DNA of 64,000 bases from Bdellovibrio sp. (GCA_016187935.1 JACPIU010000011.1:62001-126000), one strand, 5' to 3'; shown: positions 1-8,684, numbered from the stretch's first letter. Translations and numbers: made by a program. The notes: generated by a model from the sequence alone, not told the origin.

Positions 1-1
1 G

Positions 2-1336
2 CGCCTCACAACCAATATGCCGCTCACATATTTATGTGAGGAAAGTCCCTTCGCCTTAAAAGAGAAACTCTATTTTGGTCTCACATGGAGTTCTGCAATC
101 GAGGAAGATCTCATACAGGTTTGTGAACGTTTTTTTCAACACACTCAAGACTATTGGAAAACTTGGGTTAAACACTGTTCTATCCCAAGTTTGTTTCAAG
201 CTGAGACCATCCGTTCAGCACTGGCGTTGAAGCTTCATTGTTACGAGGATACTGGTGCAATTCTCGCTGCACTTACAACAAGTCTGCCTGAAGAACCTGG
301 CGTCGAGCGAAACTGGGATTATCGCTACTGTTGGTTGAGAGATGCACATTTTTTGCTTTCGGCCTTTCATAACCTTGGTCATTTTGAGGAGATGGAAGGA
401 TTTCTTAAATTCTTTCTTGGAATCGCCCAGAAATTTGAAATTTCTAAGGATAGACTGGCCCCTGTTTATACCTTGAGCCAAGGGCTTCCTTTGCCGGAAA
501 TAAGACACTCGATCTGGCGTGGTTACAATGGATATGGTCCAGTTCAAACCAATAACCAGGCCGCAGAACATGTCCAAAACGATGTATATGGTGAAATGGT
601 TCTTACTCTTGCTCCGATTTACTTTGATGAACGCTTTGTTCATCTTCGTACTAAGGATCATGAAAATCTTCTTGCAAACCTGGCAAGAAACTGTGCGTGC
701 TCCATCTCTCAACCAGATGCGGGATTATGGGAAGTGCGTAGTGGTTGGCAAGAGCATAGCTTCACTAATTTAATGAACTGGGCGGGGCTTGAGCGGACTT
801 TGCGCATTCAAAATAATGGTCATCTTAAGCTCTCGCAATTCAATGCTAAGGACGCACAAGATCAGGCCTTTGCCGCTGTTGAAAAGGCCGCACGAGAGGG
901 CTCAATTCGAAATGGACCGAATGATACAAGTTTTGATTCGGCCCTTTCACTTGCAACAATATTGCGATTTCCACGAGAGAAACTATGCTTGGCAACAGTG
1001 AGAGATATTCAGAAACATTTGGCACTGGGTACATCTAGACCGCAATCTTCATTTTTTTATCGATATATTAGAAATGACGACTTTGGAAAACCATCTTCGG
1101 CATTTGTAATTTGTTCTTTTTGGCTGGCACAAGCACTGGCCCGGTTGGGTTACAAGAAAGAGGCAAGCGACATTCTTGAAGATGCTATCCAGGCAAGTAA
1201 TCATTTAGGGCTCTTCTCTGAACATTACCGGCCTCATAGTAGAACTCAATTGGGAAATTTTCCCCAAGCCTATTCTCATGTAGGATTGATTAACGCTGCG
1301 TTTGCGGTCAGTCCACCTTGGAGCGAAATACTCTGA
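2..1336 (+). CDS. Glycoside hydrolase family 15 (glucoamylase/trehalase-like), 5' end missing
   Basis: The frame is open to the left edge, so this is the C-terminal 444 residues of a larger protein (GH15 enzymes of this type are usually about 600 residues, with an N-terminal beta-sandwich that would lie outside the window). The (alpha/alpha)6 catalytic domain is recognisable from RNWDYRYCWLRDA near residue 108. The general acid region GLWEVRSGW follows, and the C-terminal base region is GLFSEHYRP followed by GNFPQAYSH. Both catalytic glutamates are therefore present. The family hydrolyses alpha-glucosidic bonds in glycogen/starch fragments or trehalose; the exact substrate cannot be read from sequence. 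No signal peptide can be judged because the start is missing. It is probably cytoplasmic and active. Confidence 0.88.
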   Translation, partial: RLTTNMPLTYLCEESPFALKEKLYFGLTWSSAIEEDLIQVCERFFQHTQDYWKTWVKHCSIPSLFQAETIRSALALKLHCYEDTGAILAALTTSLPEEPGVERNWDYRYCWLRDAHFLLSAFHNLGHFEEMEGFLKFFLGIAQKFEISKDRLAPVYTLSQGLPLPEIRHSIWRGYNGYGPVQTNNQAAEHVQNDVYGEMVLTLAPIYFDERFVHLRTKDHENLLANLARNCACSISQPDAGLWEVRSGWQEHSFTNLMNWAGLERTLRIQNNGHLKLSQFNAKDAQDQAFAAVEKAAREGSIRNGPNDTSFDSALSLATILRFPREKLCLATVRDIQKHLALGTSRPQSSFFYRYIRNDDFGKPSSAFVICSFWLAQALARLGYKKEASDILEDAIQASNHLGLFSEHYRPHSRTQLGNFPQAYSHVGLINAAFAVSPPWSEIL

Positions 1337-1488
1337 TGTTAAGATAAAAATAATCAGATTATCAAAGATTGAAATCGGAACAGGCATTTGTTAAAATTCC
1401 TCTAAAGGTGTTCAATAGCTCTCGCAATTGAAGGTTCCTGTGTGGTCGGGCCGCCATGCAATTACGTAGTATGTAATTGGAGGCGTGC

Positions 1489-1806
1489 ATGTCGAATGAC
1501 AAATCTAAAAATTCTTTCCTAGGCATTTTTTTTAGACTTTATTGGATGATTATCTGGGCCTTTCCTTCAATGATTATCATTTCATTTGTTGTTGATAAGA
1601 AAATTGGAGTTACGGCCTACTTTCTATGGCCGATTATTTTTTTGAGTATGATAGGTACTAAATACATCGATATTAAGTTTTATGAAGGTACAACTGCGGA
1701 TGGTAAACCGGCCACCATGCATGATTTTAAGAACTATTGTCTCTTTGCCTCGCCTCTAATTCCAGGGGCCAGCTTGGTTACATATCTTCTTTTGGCCAAC
1801 GGTTAA
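1489..1806 (+). CDS. Small integral membrane protein, unknown function
   Basis: A 105-residue protein with three hydrophobic segments (about residues 10-32, 38-58 and 82-103) separated by a short polar loop containing DGKPATMHDF. I chose ATG 1489 because TGGAGG at 1478-1483 is correctly spaced for it; an in-frame TTG at 1477 lies inside the ribosome-binding site. A 7-bp inverted repeat (CAATTAC/GTAATTG, 1459-1479) overlaps the start region and could be an operator or hairpin. I do not recognise the family. It lies just upstream of a DedA-like gene on the same strand and may be co-transcribed with it. Confidence 0.6.
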   Translation: MSNDKSKNSFLGIFFRLYWMIIWAFPSMIIISFVVDKKIGVTAYFLWPIIFLSMIGTKYIDIKFYEGTTADGKPATMHDFKNYCLFASPLIPGASLVTYLLLANG

Positions 1807-1835
1807 AACTCCTTGTCATGGAATGAAGGCCCGAA

Positions 1836-2462
1836 ATGGAGCAACTACTTCAGCTTATTCAAAGTAATATCCATTACGCTCACTGGATCATTTTTGGATC
1901 TTTACTGTCTGCTGGGTTTAACATTCCGGTTTCGGAAGATGCCATGCTTTTTGTTTCTGCCTGGTTGGCCAGTGAAAATCCTCAATATTTTTGGCATCTG
2001 TGGTGGGCGGTTTTTTTGGGCGCCTATCTCTCAGATTTGATTTGCTATTGGTTAGGGCGAATTCTCGGCACGAAACTTTGGAATATTAAATTTTTTGCAA
2101 AGATGGTTGACCCAAAGAAGGTTTCAAGGATTTCAAATTTTTACCAGAAATACGGAGTTATTACTCTCATTTTGGGCCGTTTTATACCGTTTGGTGTTCG
2201 AAATGGATTATTTTTAACTGCAGGTCTAGGCAAAATGAATTTTATGCGCTTTGCCTTCTCTGATCTCATTGCTTGTTCCATTTCGTGCATTACGTTTTTT
2301 ACTTTGTATTATCAATTTGGAAAAATTGTAATGGGTTATGTAATGAGAGGTAATTATATTATCTTCGCAATAGCAGTTGTGATGGTTTCTATTATTGTCT
2401 GGCGTAAGAGAATTGCAGCAAAAAAAAATTCGTCTATAGCTATGAACCCGCCAAGTGGTTAA
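1836..2462 (+). CDS. DedA/VTT-family membrane protein
   Basis: A 208-residue polytopic membrane protein with the DedA (SNARE-associated Golgi, VTT) pattern: an early membrane-associated stretch containing a proline-acidic segment (IPVSEDAML), and a later conserved GRFIPFGVRN segment near residue 117 typical of the family. DedA/VTT proteins act in lipid scrambling (undecaprenyl phosphate or phosphatidylethanolamine flipping) and membrane homeostasis; which lipid applies here is not visible. The C-terminus is a basic tail (WRKRIAAKK). Its TAA stop shares bases with the stop of the convergent antiporter gene. Confidence 0.8.
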   Translation: MEQLLQLIQSNIHYAHWIIFGSLLSAGFNIPVSEDAMLFVSAWLASENPQYFWHLWWAVFLGAYLSDLICYWLGRILGTKLWNIKFFAKMVDPKKVSRISNFYQKYGVITLILGRFIPFGVRNGLFLTAGLGKMNFMRFAFSDLIACSISCITFFTLYYQFGKIVMGYVMRGNYIIFAIAVVMVSIIVWRKRIAAKKNSSIAMNPPSG

Positions 2463-3961
2463 TTGGTGTCTCTGGCAATTCCAAAGATTTCCTGCAGGGA
2501 TTCAATATTACTTAATCGTGCCAGTCCCCAAATCTTATCTCCCGCTACAATTGTCGTTCGGCCGCGTGGAATAAGATAGTGCTCCTTTCTTTCAATGCTA
2601 GTGAGAAGCACTCCAGGCGGAAGCTGAAGATCAACGATACGTTGATTCTCAGCGGGTGCGCCGCTTTTAACCTCTATCTCGATTGAAACGAAACCGGCAG
2701 GTAGCATGTCGGGAGGTAATTCATTTACAAATTCATGTCTGAAAGGGACAGTGACACCGAGCCATTTTGCTATGAAAGATATCGTGATTCCTTGGGTAAT
2801 AACTGAAATCAGAACGACAAAAAAGACTAGATTAAAAATAAATTCTGCCTTTGGGAAATCAAGACTCCAAGGTAGAGTTGCAAGAATAATCGGAGCCGCA
2901 CCTCGCAGTCCTACCCAGGAAATGAAAACGCGTTCCTTTCTTTCGAGATTTGCGCCTGGGGACGCCATTACAACACTCAAAGGACGCGCGACAAGCATCA
3001 AAAAGAGTGAGAGGAGGAGACCCTCCTTCCAAACCGCGATGAGATGTGACGGGTACGAGAGCAGACCCAAGGTCAAGAAGATAAGAATTTGTGCCATCCA
3101 TGCTATGCCGTCCAGAAATCTCGTAACACTGCCCTTATGGAGCATTTCGGAGTTGCCCAGAACCAGCCCTGCTATGTATACGGCCAAGAATCCGCTGCCT
3201 CCCAGACCAGAGGTCGCGGCAAAAATGACGAGTACCAATCCGAAGAGTAGAACTCCGTACAATCCCTCGTACTCTATACCGAAGTGATTGATGAGCCAGC
3301 GACTAGCTTTTCCTCCCATCCATCCCATGATGAGTCCGAGTCCCCACTGTAAGATGAAAATCTTGCCAAGTCCCATCAGGCCAGAGGCATGAGACGATGC
3401 AAAGGTCAGGACGGTAATGGTCATGAAGATTGCCATGGGATCATTGCTGCCGGCCTCGAACTCTAATATCTGTTTAATTCTTTCCTTTAATGACAAGCTT
3501 TTTGCTCGCAGTACACTGAAAACCGCGGCAGCATCAGTAGAAGAGACGATCGAACCCAGGAGGAGCGCTTCAACCCATGATAGTTTTAGGGCGAAGTATG
3601 CAAACGTTCCTGTTAGGATTCCAGTAGCGAAGGTGCCGAACAGAGAAAGTGAAATTCCAATGGATAGAATAGGGCGAATACCCTTCAAAGACATACGCAT
3701 TCCGCCATCGAAAATGATGAGAGCAAGACAAACGCTCCCTATGGCGAAAGAAAGACGGTGATCATCGAAATCAATTCCACCTAATCCTTCAGTTCCTGCG
3801 AGCATTCCAAGCCCAAGAAAAATGAGGAGTGAGGGAATGCCAAACTTTGAAGAAACCCTGCTGACAAGCACTGAAAGTGTCAGAAGAATGGCCCCTCCCA
3901 ATAGTATGATCTCCAATGCGTGTCCTTGAAACTCAAAGGCGGTCATACTATGCTGGCCCAT
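2459..3961 (-). CDS. nhaP2: Potassium/proton antiporter, NhaP2/CvrA type (CPA1) with RCK_C domain
   Basis: 500 residues. Residues 15 to about 400 form a 12-13 helix cation/proton antiporter domain with SSTDAAAVFSVLR (the acidic transport-site region) and EAGSNDPMAIF (the ND ion-binding pair). This is followed by a soluble TrkA-C/RCK_C-like domain (about 410-490, with GDKIWGLARL). The architecture matches K+/H+ antiporters NhaP2/CvrA that export K+ in exchange for protons at the inner membrane. Start ATG 3961 is preceded by GAAGAAG on the minus strand; ATG 3946 is an alternative. It is convergent with the DedA-like gene and their stop codons overlap in a TTAA. Confidence 0.9.
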   Translation of the reverse strand: MGQHSMTAFEFQGHALEIILLGGAILLTLSVLVSRVSSKFGIPSLLIFLGLGMLAGTEGLGGIDFDDHRLSFAIGSVCLALIIFDGGMRMSLKGIRPILSIGISLSLFGTFATGILTGTFAYFALKLSWVEALLLGSIVSSTDAAAVFSVLRAKSLSLKERIKQILEFEAGSNDPMAIFMTITVLTFASSHASGLMGLGKIFILQWGLGLIMGWMGGKASRWLINHFGIEYEGLYGVLLFGLVLVIFAATSGLGGSGFLAVYIAGLVLGNSEMLHKGSVTRFLDGIAWMAQILIFLTLGLLSYPSHLIAVWKEGLLLSLFLMLVARPLSVVMASPGANLERKERVFISWVGLRGAAPIILATLPWSLDFPKAEFIFNLVFFVVLISVITQGITISFIAKWLGVTVPFRHEFVNELPPDMLPAGFVSIEIEVKSGAPAENQRIVDLQLPPGVLLTSIERKEHYLIPRGRTTIVAGDKIWGLARLSNIESLQEIFGIARDTN

Positions 3962-4075
3962 TGTTCTTCTTCAGGTGCAATCAGCCTGGACTCCATAGAC
4001 TGATGCTATGTGGATAATCAGTGAATATCAATGACATCGACATCACATCGCTCGTGATGAAAGGATTATGCTCAA

Positions 4076-4148
4076 TTTTTGGCCATGACGGCCAAAAAAG
4101 TCAGCGCAGCTGCCCGAAGGGCGGAGGGCAGGGGCCCGACGACAATGA
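4076..4148. repeat. REP-like palindromic repeat, full-length copy
   Basis: This holds three potential stems in a row: TTTTTGGCC-ATGAC-GGCCAAAAA (4076-4098), the palindrome GCAGCTGC, and GCCC-GAA-GGGC, followed by a GC-rich tail ending CCCGACGACA. The same unit occurs in inverted orientation in three more copies at 8452-8604. It lies between the divergent antiporter and yciH genes. A 71-residue reading frame through it is an artefact of the repeat. Confidence 0.8.
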
Positions 4149-4154
4149 TAAATA

Positions 4155-4163
4155 TGCTATAAT
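4155..4163 (+). promoter_or_regulatory. Candidate extended -10 promoter for yciH
   Basis: TGCTATAAT is a perfect extended -10 element (TGn plus TATAAT), 46 bases before the yciH start. No convincing -35 is seen, as is usual for extended -10 promoters. The same nonamer occurs before the lipoprotein gene at 7757. Confidence 0.5.
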
Positions 4164-4208
4164 TTTCATGAATGAAATCAATTTTTTCGAATTAAGTGAG
4201 CATAACTT

Positions 4209-4577
4209 ATGGTTGACAAAAATGACGCCAGGCTAGTCTACTCCAGTGATCCCAAGCTCAATCAGAAATGTTCAAAATGCAAAGAGCTATTGAGTGAATG
4301 CACATGCCGAAAAGATGTCGAGGTAAAAGAATACAAATTTGTGGCCGTGCTTCGCATGGAAAAATCGGGTCGGGGTGGTAAGACGGTAACTGTAATCGAC
4401 CAGCTCCCCAAGAATGAGACTTTCTTGCGTGAACTCACGACAAAGTTGAAAAAAAAGTGCGGCTCAGGTGGGACTTATTTGTTGGATAAAAAAGAGGGAG
4501 TGATCGAAATTCAAGGAGACAAACGCGATCTCATTCGTGAACTCCTGACAAAAGAAAAGATCAGAAGCAAGGGCTGA
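4209..4577 (+). CDS. yciH: YciH/SUI1-family translation factor with zinc-ribbon-like N-terminus
   Basis: 122 residues. An N-terminal CSKCKELLSECTC cluster (residues 21-33) looks like a metal-binding knuckle. Residues 40-118 form an eIF1/SUI1 fold: MEKSGRGGKTVTVIDQL, then the GGTYLLDKKEGVIEIQGDKR strand region typical of bacterial YciH. The family binds the ribosomal decoding region and influences start-codon selection; its bacterial role is not fully settled. It is convergent with the TPR lipoprotein gene with only 5 bp between stops. Confidence 0.88.
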   Translation: MVDKNDARLVYSSDPKLNQKCSKCKELLSECTCRKDVEVKEYKFVAVLRMEKSGRGGKTVTVIDQLPKNETFLRELTTKLKKKCGSGGTYLLDKKEGVIEIQGDKRDLIRELLTKEKIRSKG

Positions 4578-4582
4578 TACGA

Positions 4583-5425
4583 CTACTGAAGCGGTGTTTT
4601 GAGCTGTTCCTCGTGCATCTGTTGATAGAATATTGCCAATTCAGTCTTATTCAATTTGGCCGCTATGCGCGACATGACCAGAAAAATTCTCGGCCACTGA
4701 ATTATTACTTCGCTATCGCGATGGATACGCACAACTTGTGTGAGCAAATTCCAAGCTTCTTCGTATTCTTGGCGAGATTCGAGAAGCTCCGCGAGCACTA
4801 AAGTGGAAAAAAAGGCGACTTCGGGATTTTCAAGTTCACCGGAAGAATAACGGGAAATTATTGCATCTGCTTCCTGTGACAAATCTTTAACGGATGTATT
4901 CTCAGGCAATTGCTGAGTCTTCCAGACGCGATAAAATAACATATACTGACGCTTCTCAAGACCCACGTCTTCACGTTTGCACCATGTATCTAAAAGTGCT
5001 GTGCCCTCATCGCGTTTCTCATAGGCATAAAGTAGCATGGCTTCGCTCAACGCTATGTCGGCCTGCATTTCCATAACGCCCATATTCTGAGCAAAATTTT
5101 TAAAGTAATCTAGTCGCACTTTTGCCGAAGTAAGCTCTCCCATGACCACAAGGATGGTGGTTTCTTTCATTCCAGCTAATGTGTATTTTGAAGGATGCCA
5201 TTTTTTGAAATAAAGATTCTGGGCGGAACGATAATATTGGAGAGCATCGGACGGTCGGCCTTGTAATCGAAAACGATCACCAACCGCAAGATATTCATCG
5301 GCGCGCTTTTCAAGTTCACTGATCGTGAAGCTTTTTTTCTGGGAACTACTGCAACTAAAAAAAACCATACTAGCAAATATCAATACGACATTGATGAAAG
5401 AATTACTGAACCATTTCAACACCAT
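4583..5425 (-). CDS. TPR-like lipoprotein at the end of the mla operon
   Basis: 280 residues with a type II signal peptide (hydrophobic stretch then lipobox VFFSC, Cys 25) and a body of helical repeats (LEKRADEYLAVGDRFRLQG and further pairs) resembling TPRs. It overlaps the 3' end of the MlaD-like gene by 23 bp, so it is translationally coupled to the lipid transporter. By analogy with auxiliary lipoproteins of Mce systems (PqiC, MlaA partners) it may link the MCE protein to the outer membrane, but it shows no sequence resemblance to those that I can see. This role is inference. Confidence 0.7.
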   Translation of the reverse strand: MVLKWFSNSFINVVLIFASMVFFSCSSSQKKSFTISELEKRADEYLAVGDRFRLQGRPSDALQYYRSAQNLYFKKWHPSKYTLAGMKETTILVVMGELTSAKVRLDYFKNFAQNMGVMEMQADIALSEAMLLYAYEKRDEGTALLDTWCKREDVGLEKRQYMLFYRVWKTQQLPENTSVKDLSQEADAIISRYSSGELENPEVAFFSTLVLAELLESRQEYEEAWNLLTQVVRIHRDSEVIIQWPRIFLVMSRIAAKLNKTELAIFYQQMHEEQLKTPLQ

Positions 5426-6290
5426 GGAGTTTCCTTTCTTGTGGAATCCCTCCCTTGAGGAGCGGATTATTGTTGATTCCGTCTAAAGTGCGGGATGCTT
5501 TCTCGATAGTTTTATTGGAGTTAATAATGAGAGGCGCTAAATCTTTACGATTAGTATGAACCACTTCGATAGTTTCTTTGACATAGGTGGCAGTTTCAAC
5601 AATAGAATTCATGGTTTTATTCACCTTTTCAATGGCACTGACGATTTGCTGATGGCCTTCTCCTTTTCCCTCGGGACCATATGACTTTATTGTGGCCTCA
5701 AGCGAGGTCATCGCCTTGGCAGCGGAATCAATAATACTATTTATTTTTTCACTGGTTTTTTGCTCAATAAAAACCTTCAAAATTTGATTGGATTTATCCA
5801 AAATACCTTCAATCCCGGCTGACTCATACTTCAGTTTATCATCTTTAATATATTGTTGGGCCTCGGCCGATTTTAGATCGGGAATTAAAGTTCCCTTTTG
5901 CACCAGACCCAAAGTTTCTTGGGTTCCATCGGGCGTAATGAGTTGAAACTCAGTAATTTCACCTGAGAGAGGATTGGTATTTATCGAAACAACTGAATAA
6001 TTTATAATTTTTTCATAAAAATCTTCAAAAATATAAAAATTGACATGAATTTTATTTTCATGAGTGAGTTGAAACGAAGCTACTCTTCCGATAGCAAAAC
6101 CTTTGAAATAAATTGGCGGCAAAGATTTTAGACCATAAGCATTTTGCACTAAAGTATAAAAATACACTCGACCGCGAAAGACATTGTTATTGTATGCAAC
6201 AACGGAACCCAAAAAGATAAAAATCCCAACTGCAATGAGGATGAAAATGGTAACAATCTCGCGATTGTGACGGAGTTTGAATGGAATCAT
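5403..6290 (-). CDS. mlaD: MlaD-like MCE-domain protein of a phospholipid ABC transporter
   Basis: 295 residues: one N-terminal transmembrane helix (about 11-33), one MCE domain (about 38-130; LPPIYFKGFAIGRVASFQL and NPLSGEITEFQLI), then a long helical tail rich in Lys/Glu/Ile (150-280). MCE proteins form hexameric rings in the periplasm that bind lipids delivered to or from the MlaE permease. Its start overlaps the mlaF stop by 4 bp (ATGA). The helical tail suggests a long tunnel or periplasm-spanning shape, as in PqiB/YebT or LetB relatives; this is inferred from length and composition only. Confidence 0.85.
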   Translation of the reverse strand: MIPFKLRHNREIVTIFILIAVGIFIFLGSVVAYNNNVFRGRVYFYTLVQNAYGLKSLPPIYFKGFAIGRVASFQLTHENKIHVNFYIFEDFYEKIINYSVVSINTNPLSGEITEFQLITPDGTQETLGLVQKGTLIPDLKSAEAQQYIKDDKLKYESAGIEGILDKSNQILKVFIEQKTSEKINSIIDSAAKAMTSLEATIKSYGPEGKGEGHQQIVSAIEKVNKTMNSIVETATYVKETIEVVHTNRKDLAPLIINSNKTIEKASRTLDGINNNPLLKGGIPQERKLHGVEMVQ

Positions 6291-6922
6291 ACCTCCAGCC
6301 TCCCTTCCTTTAAAGTGATTTGTGTGAATGGGAAATCCCAGCCAAGGCTTGGACGACGAGATAGAAAAATGAAGGCCATGCCCTGGGAATGAATTTCTTG
6401 CAATCTATAATGAACGAAATGTAAATCATCTTCAGCAAAACATTCGAAAGCATCATCCCAAATTAAAACCTTTGGATTGGCAATGAGTGCACGAATAAGA
6501 GCGACGCGGCAGCTCTGTCCCCGTGAAAGGGCCACAGGTCTCAAATTTTCTGTCTTAATCAGTCTCCAAGCATCTAATAACTCGCTAATGTATTCAGCCT
6601 TATCTTTTCCGTTCATAGGAACCTGGTAATGATCCAAGGCCAAGGCCAGATTTTGCGCGATACTCAGATTGGAAATTAGTGCCGGAGTATCAAAAACCAC
6701 ACCCATATTTCTTCCGCCGGATTCCTGCCAATCTATACTACCTGAATCCGGAGCTTCAAGATTACATAGTAAATTAGTTAACAATGTTTTACCTTGCCCC
6801 TCTGCCCCTTTGATCCAAGTGAGGCCTTTAGATGCAAATGAGTAATCTATGTGCCGAAAAATTTCTTGTTCATAAACATTTTTTCGAACAGCATTGAGGG
6901 TTACGAGCATTGTGGAGTTCAC
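6287..6922 (-). CDS. mlaF: MlaF-like ABC ATPase with altered catalytic loops
   Basis: 211 residues, shorter than typical MlaF (about 265). Walker A is intact (GAEGQGKTLL, residues 38-47) and the signature is LSRGQSCRVAL. Three other hallmark residues differ: the Q-loop reads VVFDTPAL (Asp where Gln is expected), Walker B reads VLIWDDAF (Asp where the catalytic Glu is expected), and the H-loop region reads FLSRRPSL with no His. The protein may bind ATP but hydrolyse it poorly, or use an unusual mechanism. Tight 4-bp overlaps with mlaE and mlaD argue that it is expressed and functional rather than decayed. Confidence 0.82.
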   Translation of the reverse strand: MNSTMLVTLNAVRKNVYEQEIFRHIDYSFASKGLTWIKGAEGQGKTLLTNLLCNLEAPDSGSIDWQESGGRNMGVVFDTPALISNLSIAQNLALALDHYQVPMNGKDKAEYISELLDAWRLIKTENLRPVALSRGQSCRVALIRALIANPKVLIWDDAFECFAEDDLHFVHYRLQEIHSQGMAFIFLSRRPSLGWDFPFTQITLKEGRLEV

Positions 6923-7671
6923 ACACCCTCCAAGCTGAAGCTAATCAAGGCGATGATCCCATGAAGAAAGAGCAGTGCCAGGACACATTGGGTGACGGCC
7001 TTAATGGCACGCTGTGGAACCTCGGTTAGGGCACGTCCGACCCTCAAACCGTGAAAGCTGCATAATGTCCCAATAAGTAGACCGCTAAAGACGGCTTTGA
7101 CCAACGGGATGTATAAATCGGCAGCATTCAAAGCGTTGGTAAAGCGCAGAAAAAAATCAGTGAAAGGAATCTTGGCCAGCCAAAAAAAGGTAACATAAGC
7201 ACCGATTAATCCCATCAAAGTAAAATAGGCACCAAGGATCAAGAGGGAAAAAACCATTCCCATCACGCGCGGAACAACTAGATAGCTCATGCTGGAAATT
7301 CCCATTGTTTCAAGGGCATCAATTTCGCGATTCACCCGCATGCTACCCAGCTCTGTGGTGATGGCGGTTCCAGAACGTAACAGAATAATGAGGCCGGTAA
7401 TTAACGGCCCTACATCTCGAATCACTGCCATGATGATGAGGTTGTAAATCAGTTGATTTTGCCCTAAATCACTCAAAAAAGTTCGACCTGTATAGGCCAC
7501 TAATCCACCCAACAAAAAGGAACTCACAAGAATGGGAGTGAGCGCTTCAAAACCTGTAAAGAGTACCTGGTTGATAAGAACCAACAGCGAGACGTGGCGA
7601 TTCTTATGCCACTTGAAAAGCTCTCGTAAGAGGGCGTCCAAATAATCGAGTATGTGATTGGTCGTTTTCAT
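6919..7671 (-). CDS. mlaE: MlaE-like permease of the phospholipid ABC transporter
   Basis: 250 residues with about five to six hydrophobic segments and the MlaE family core: ELGSMRVNREIDALETMG (residues ~108-125), which contacts the ATPase, and a later conserved VPRVMGM and GTLCSFHGL. It is first gene of a four-gene reverse-strand operon (permease, ATPase, MCE protein, lipoprotein) with 4-bp overlaps. The system moves phospholipids between inner and outer membranes. It is divergent from the lipoprotein gene at 7757. Confidence 0.9.
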   Translation of the reverse strand: MKTTNHILDYLDALLRELFKWHKNRHVSLLVLINQVLFTGFEALTPILVSSFLLGGLVAYTGRTFLSDLGQNQLIYNLIIMAVIRDVGPLITGLIILLRSGTAITTELGSMRVNREIDALETMGISSMSYLVVPRVMGMVFSLLILGAYFTLMGLIGAYVTFFWLAKIPFTDFFLRFTNALNAADLYIPLVKAVFSGLLIGTLCSFHGLRVGRALTEVPQRAIKAVTQCVLALLFLHGIIALISFSLEGV

Positions 7672-7721
7672 TCGTGATCAGCATATAGTAATACAGAATT
7701 TTTTTGGAAACTATGAAGTTC

Positions 7722-7750
7722 TGCTATAATATAGTAATATTCTCAAGGAG
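7722..7750 (+). promoter_or_regulatory. Extended -10 promoter and ribosome-binding site for the lipoprotein gene
   Basis: TGCTATAAT (7722-7730) is a perfect extended -10 element. A transcript starting near 7737 would carry AAGGAG (7745-7750) just before the ATG at 7757. The upstream T-rich TTTTTTTGGAAA is a weak -35 at best. Confidence 0.55.
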
Positions 7751-7756
7751 TTTTTC

Positions 7757-8434
7757 ATGATCAAGATGATCGCAATCCTTTTTTTGATATGTGCCTGCAA
7801 AGTGAATATCCTGAAGAATGAGGAACAGGTGCAAGTTTCAGATCAAATGAGGGAAATCACCACCCTTTCCGGGACAGAACAAGTTTTGGCCAAGAATTTA
7901 TGTGAGGCCCTGGATCAAAAGAGATCATTATTTCGCACATTACACGATAGTAAGACTCTTGATTTCCAACTAGAGCAATATGACTGTGGTACAAAGATTG
8001 TTGATACACCCTTGGCCATCACTTTGCGCGCTCCCGCTGGGCAAGCGATGGCCTATGAAGCGCCCGCGGGAAATCAACTCTATTTTAGTGACGTCCTTAC
8101 CAACAAAGATGGTGTTACTCATTTTGTATGTGACAAGGTTGCCACTGGAAAAACTCTTCAGAACACCATTACGATTAGTGATGTCGAGAAGATTCAGATT
8201 CGCCTTGGAGGCCAGCCGAGTTCAGGTATTATTTTAGAGATCTGGGACTATATAGCTAATGCTAGCGGTGAATATATTTTGAAAGATGTTCAATCAATTA
8301 AATTTCATGTCAAACCCTCGACTCAAAGCGATTTTACCGGACTAGAAATGGACCGAAGTGTCTCAAAAAAGTGCCCGAAGGACGGTAAACTTACTAACAC
8401 TTCACGCCAGAAATCCCTAGAATCCTTGCCGTAG
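7757..8434 (+). CDS. Putative lipoprotein, unknown function
   Basis: 225 residues beginning with a short hydrophobic signal and a probable lipobox LICAC (Cys 14). The remainder is mixed alpha/beta with no motif that I recognise; a central segment (THFVCDKVATGKTLQ) and a Lys-rich C-terminus (KKCPKDGK) are present. A perfect AAGGAG ribosome-binding site supports the start. It ends immediately before a cluster of REP-like repeats. It may be outer-membrane or inner-membrane attached; no function can be assigned. Confidence 0.6.
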   Translation: MIKMIAILFLICACKVNILKNEEQVQVSDQMREITTLSGTEQVLAKNLCEALDQKRSLFRTLHDSKTLDFQLEQYDCGTKIVDTPLAITLRAPAGQAMAYEAPAGNQLYFSDVLTNKDGVTHFVCDKVATGKTLQNTITISDVEKIQIRLGGQPSSGIILEIWDYIANASGEYILKDVQSIKFHVKPSTQSDFTGLEMDRSVSKKCPKDGKLTNTSRQKSLESLP

Positions 8435-8451
8435 GAGCTTCCTGGTCTCCG

Positions 8452-8604
8452 CCCTGCGGGCAGCTGCGCTGACTTTTTTGGCCGTCATGCGAAAAAATGT
8501 CGTCGGGCTCCTGCCCCCAGCCCTTCGGGCAGCTGCGCTGACTTTTTTGGCCGTCATGCTTCGGGCAGCTGCGCTGACTTTTTTGGCCGTCATGGCCAAA
8601 AAAT
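8452..8604. repeat. Cluster of three REP-like palindromic repeat copies
   Basis: The 32-bp core that starts GGGCAGCTGCGCTGAC and ends TTTTGGCCGTCATG occurs exactly three times, at 8458-8489, 8527-8558 and 8563-8594. The last copy is followed by GGCCAAAAAA, which completes the hairpin seen in the full copy at 4076-4148 (opposite orientation). The segment between copies one and two (TGTCGTCGGGC, then CCTGCCC) matches the tail of the full unit. The array lies between the lipoprotein gene and smc. The T-runs next to GGCC stems could also act as transcription terminators. Confidence 0.85.
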
Positions 8605-8684
8605 GTGTACACTTTACGCGGCCTGTGTAAAAGTTAAAAAGCATCGCACACATAGACAACGTCGCATAGCAAAAGGAAGCGCCT

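Noticed and set aside
4021-4236. 71-residue frame through the REP-like repeat before yciH
   Set aside because: It is mostly made of the repeat sequence, and has no ribosome-binding site.
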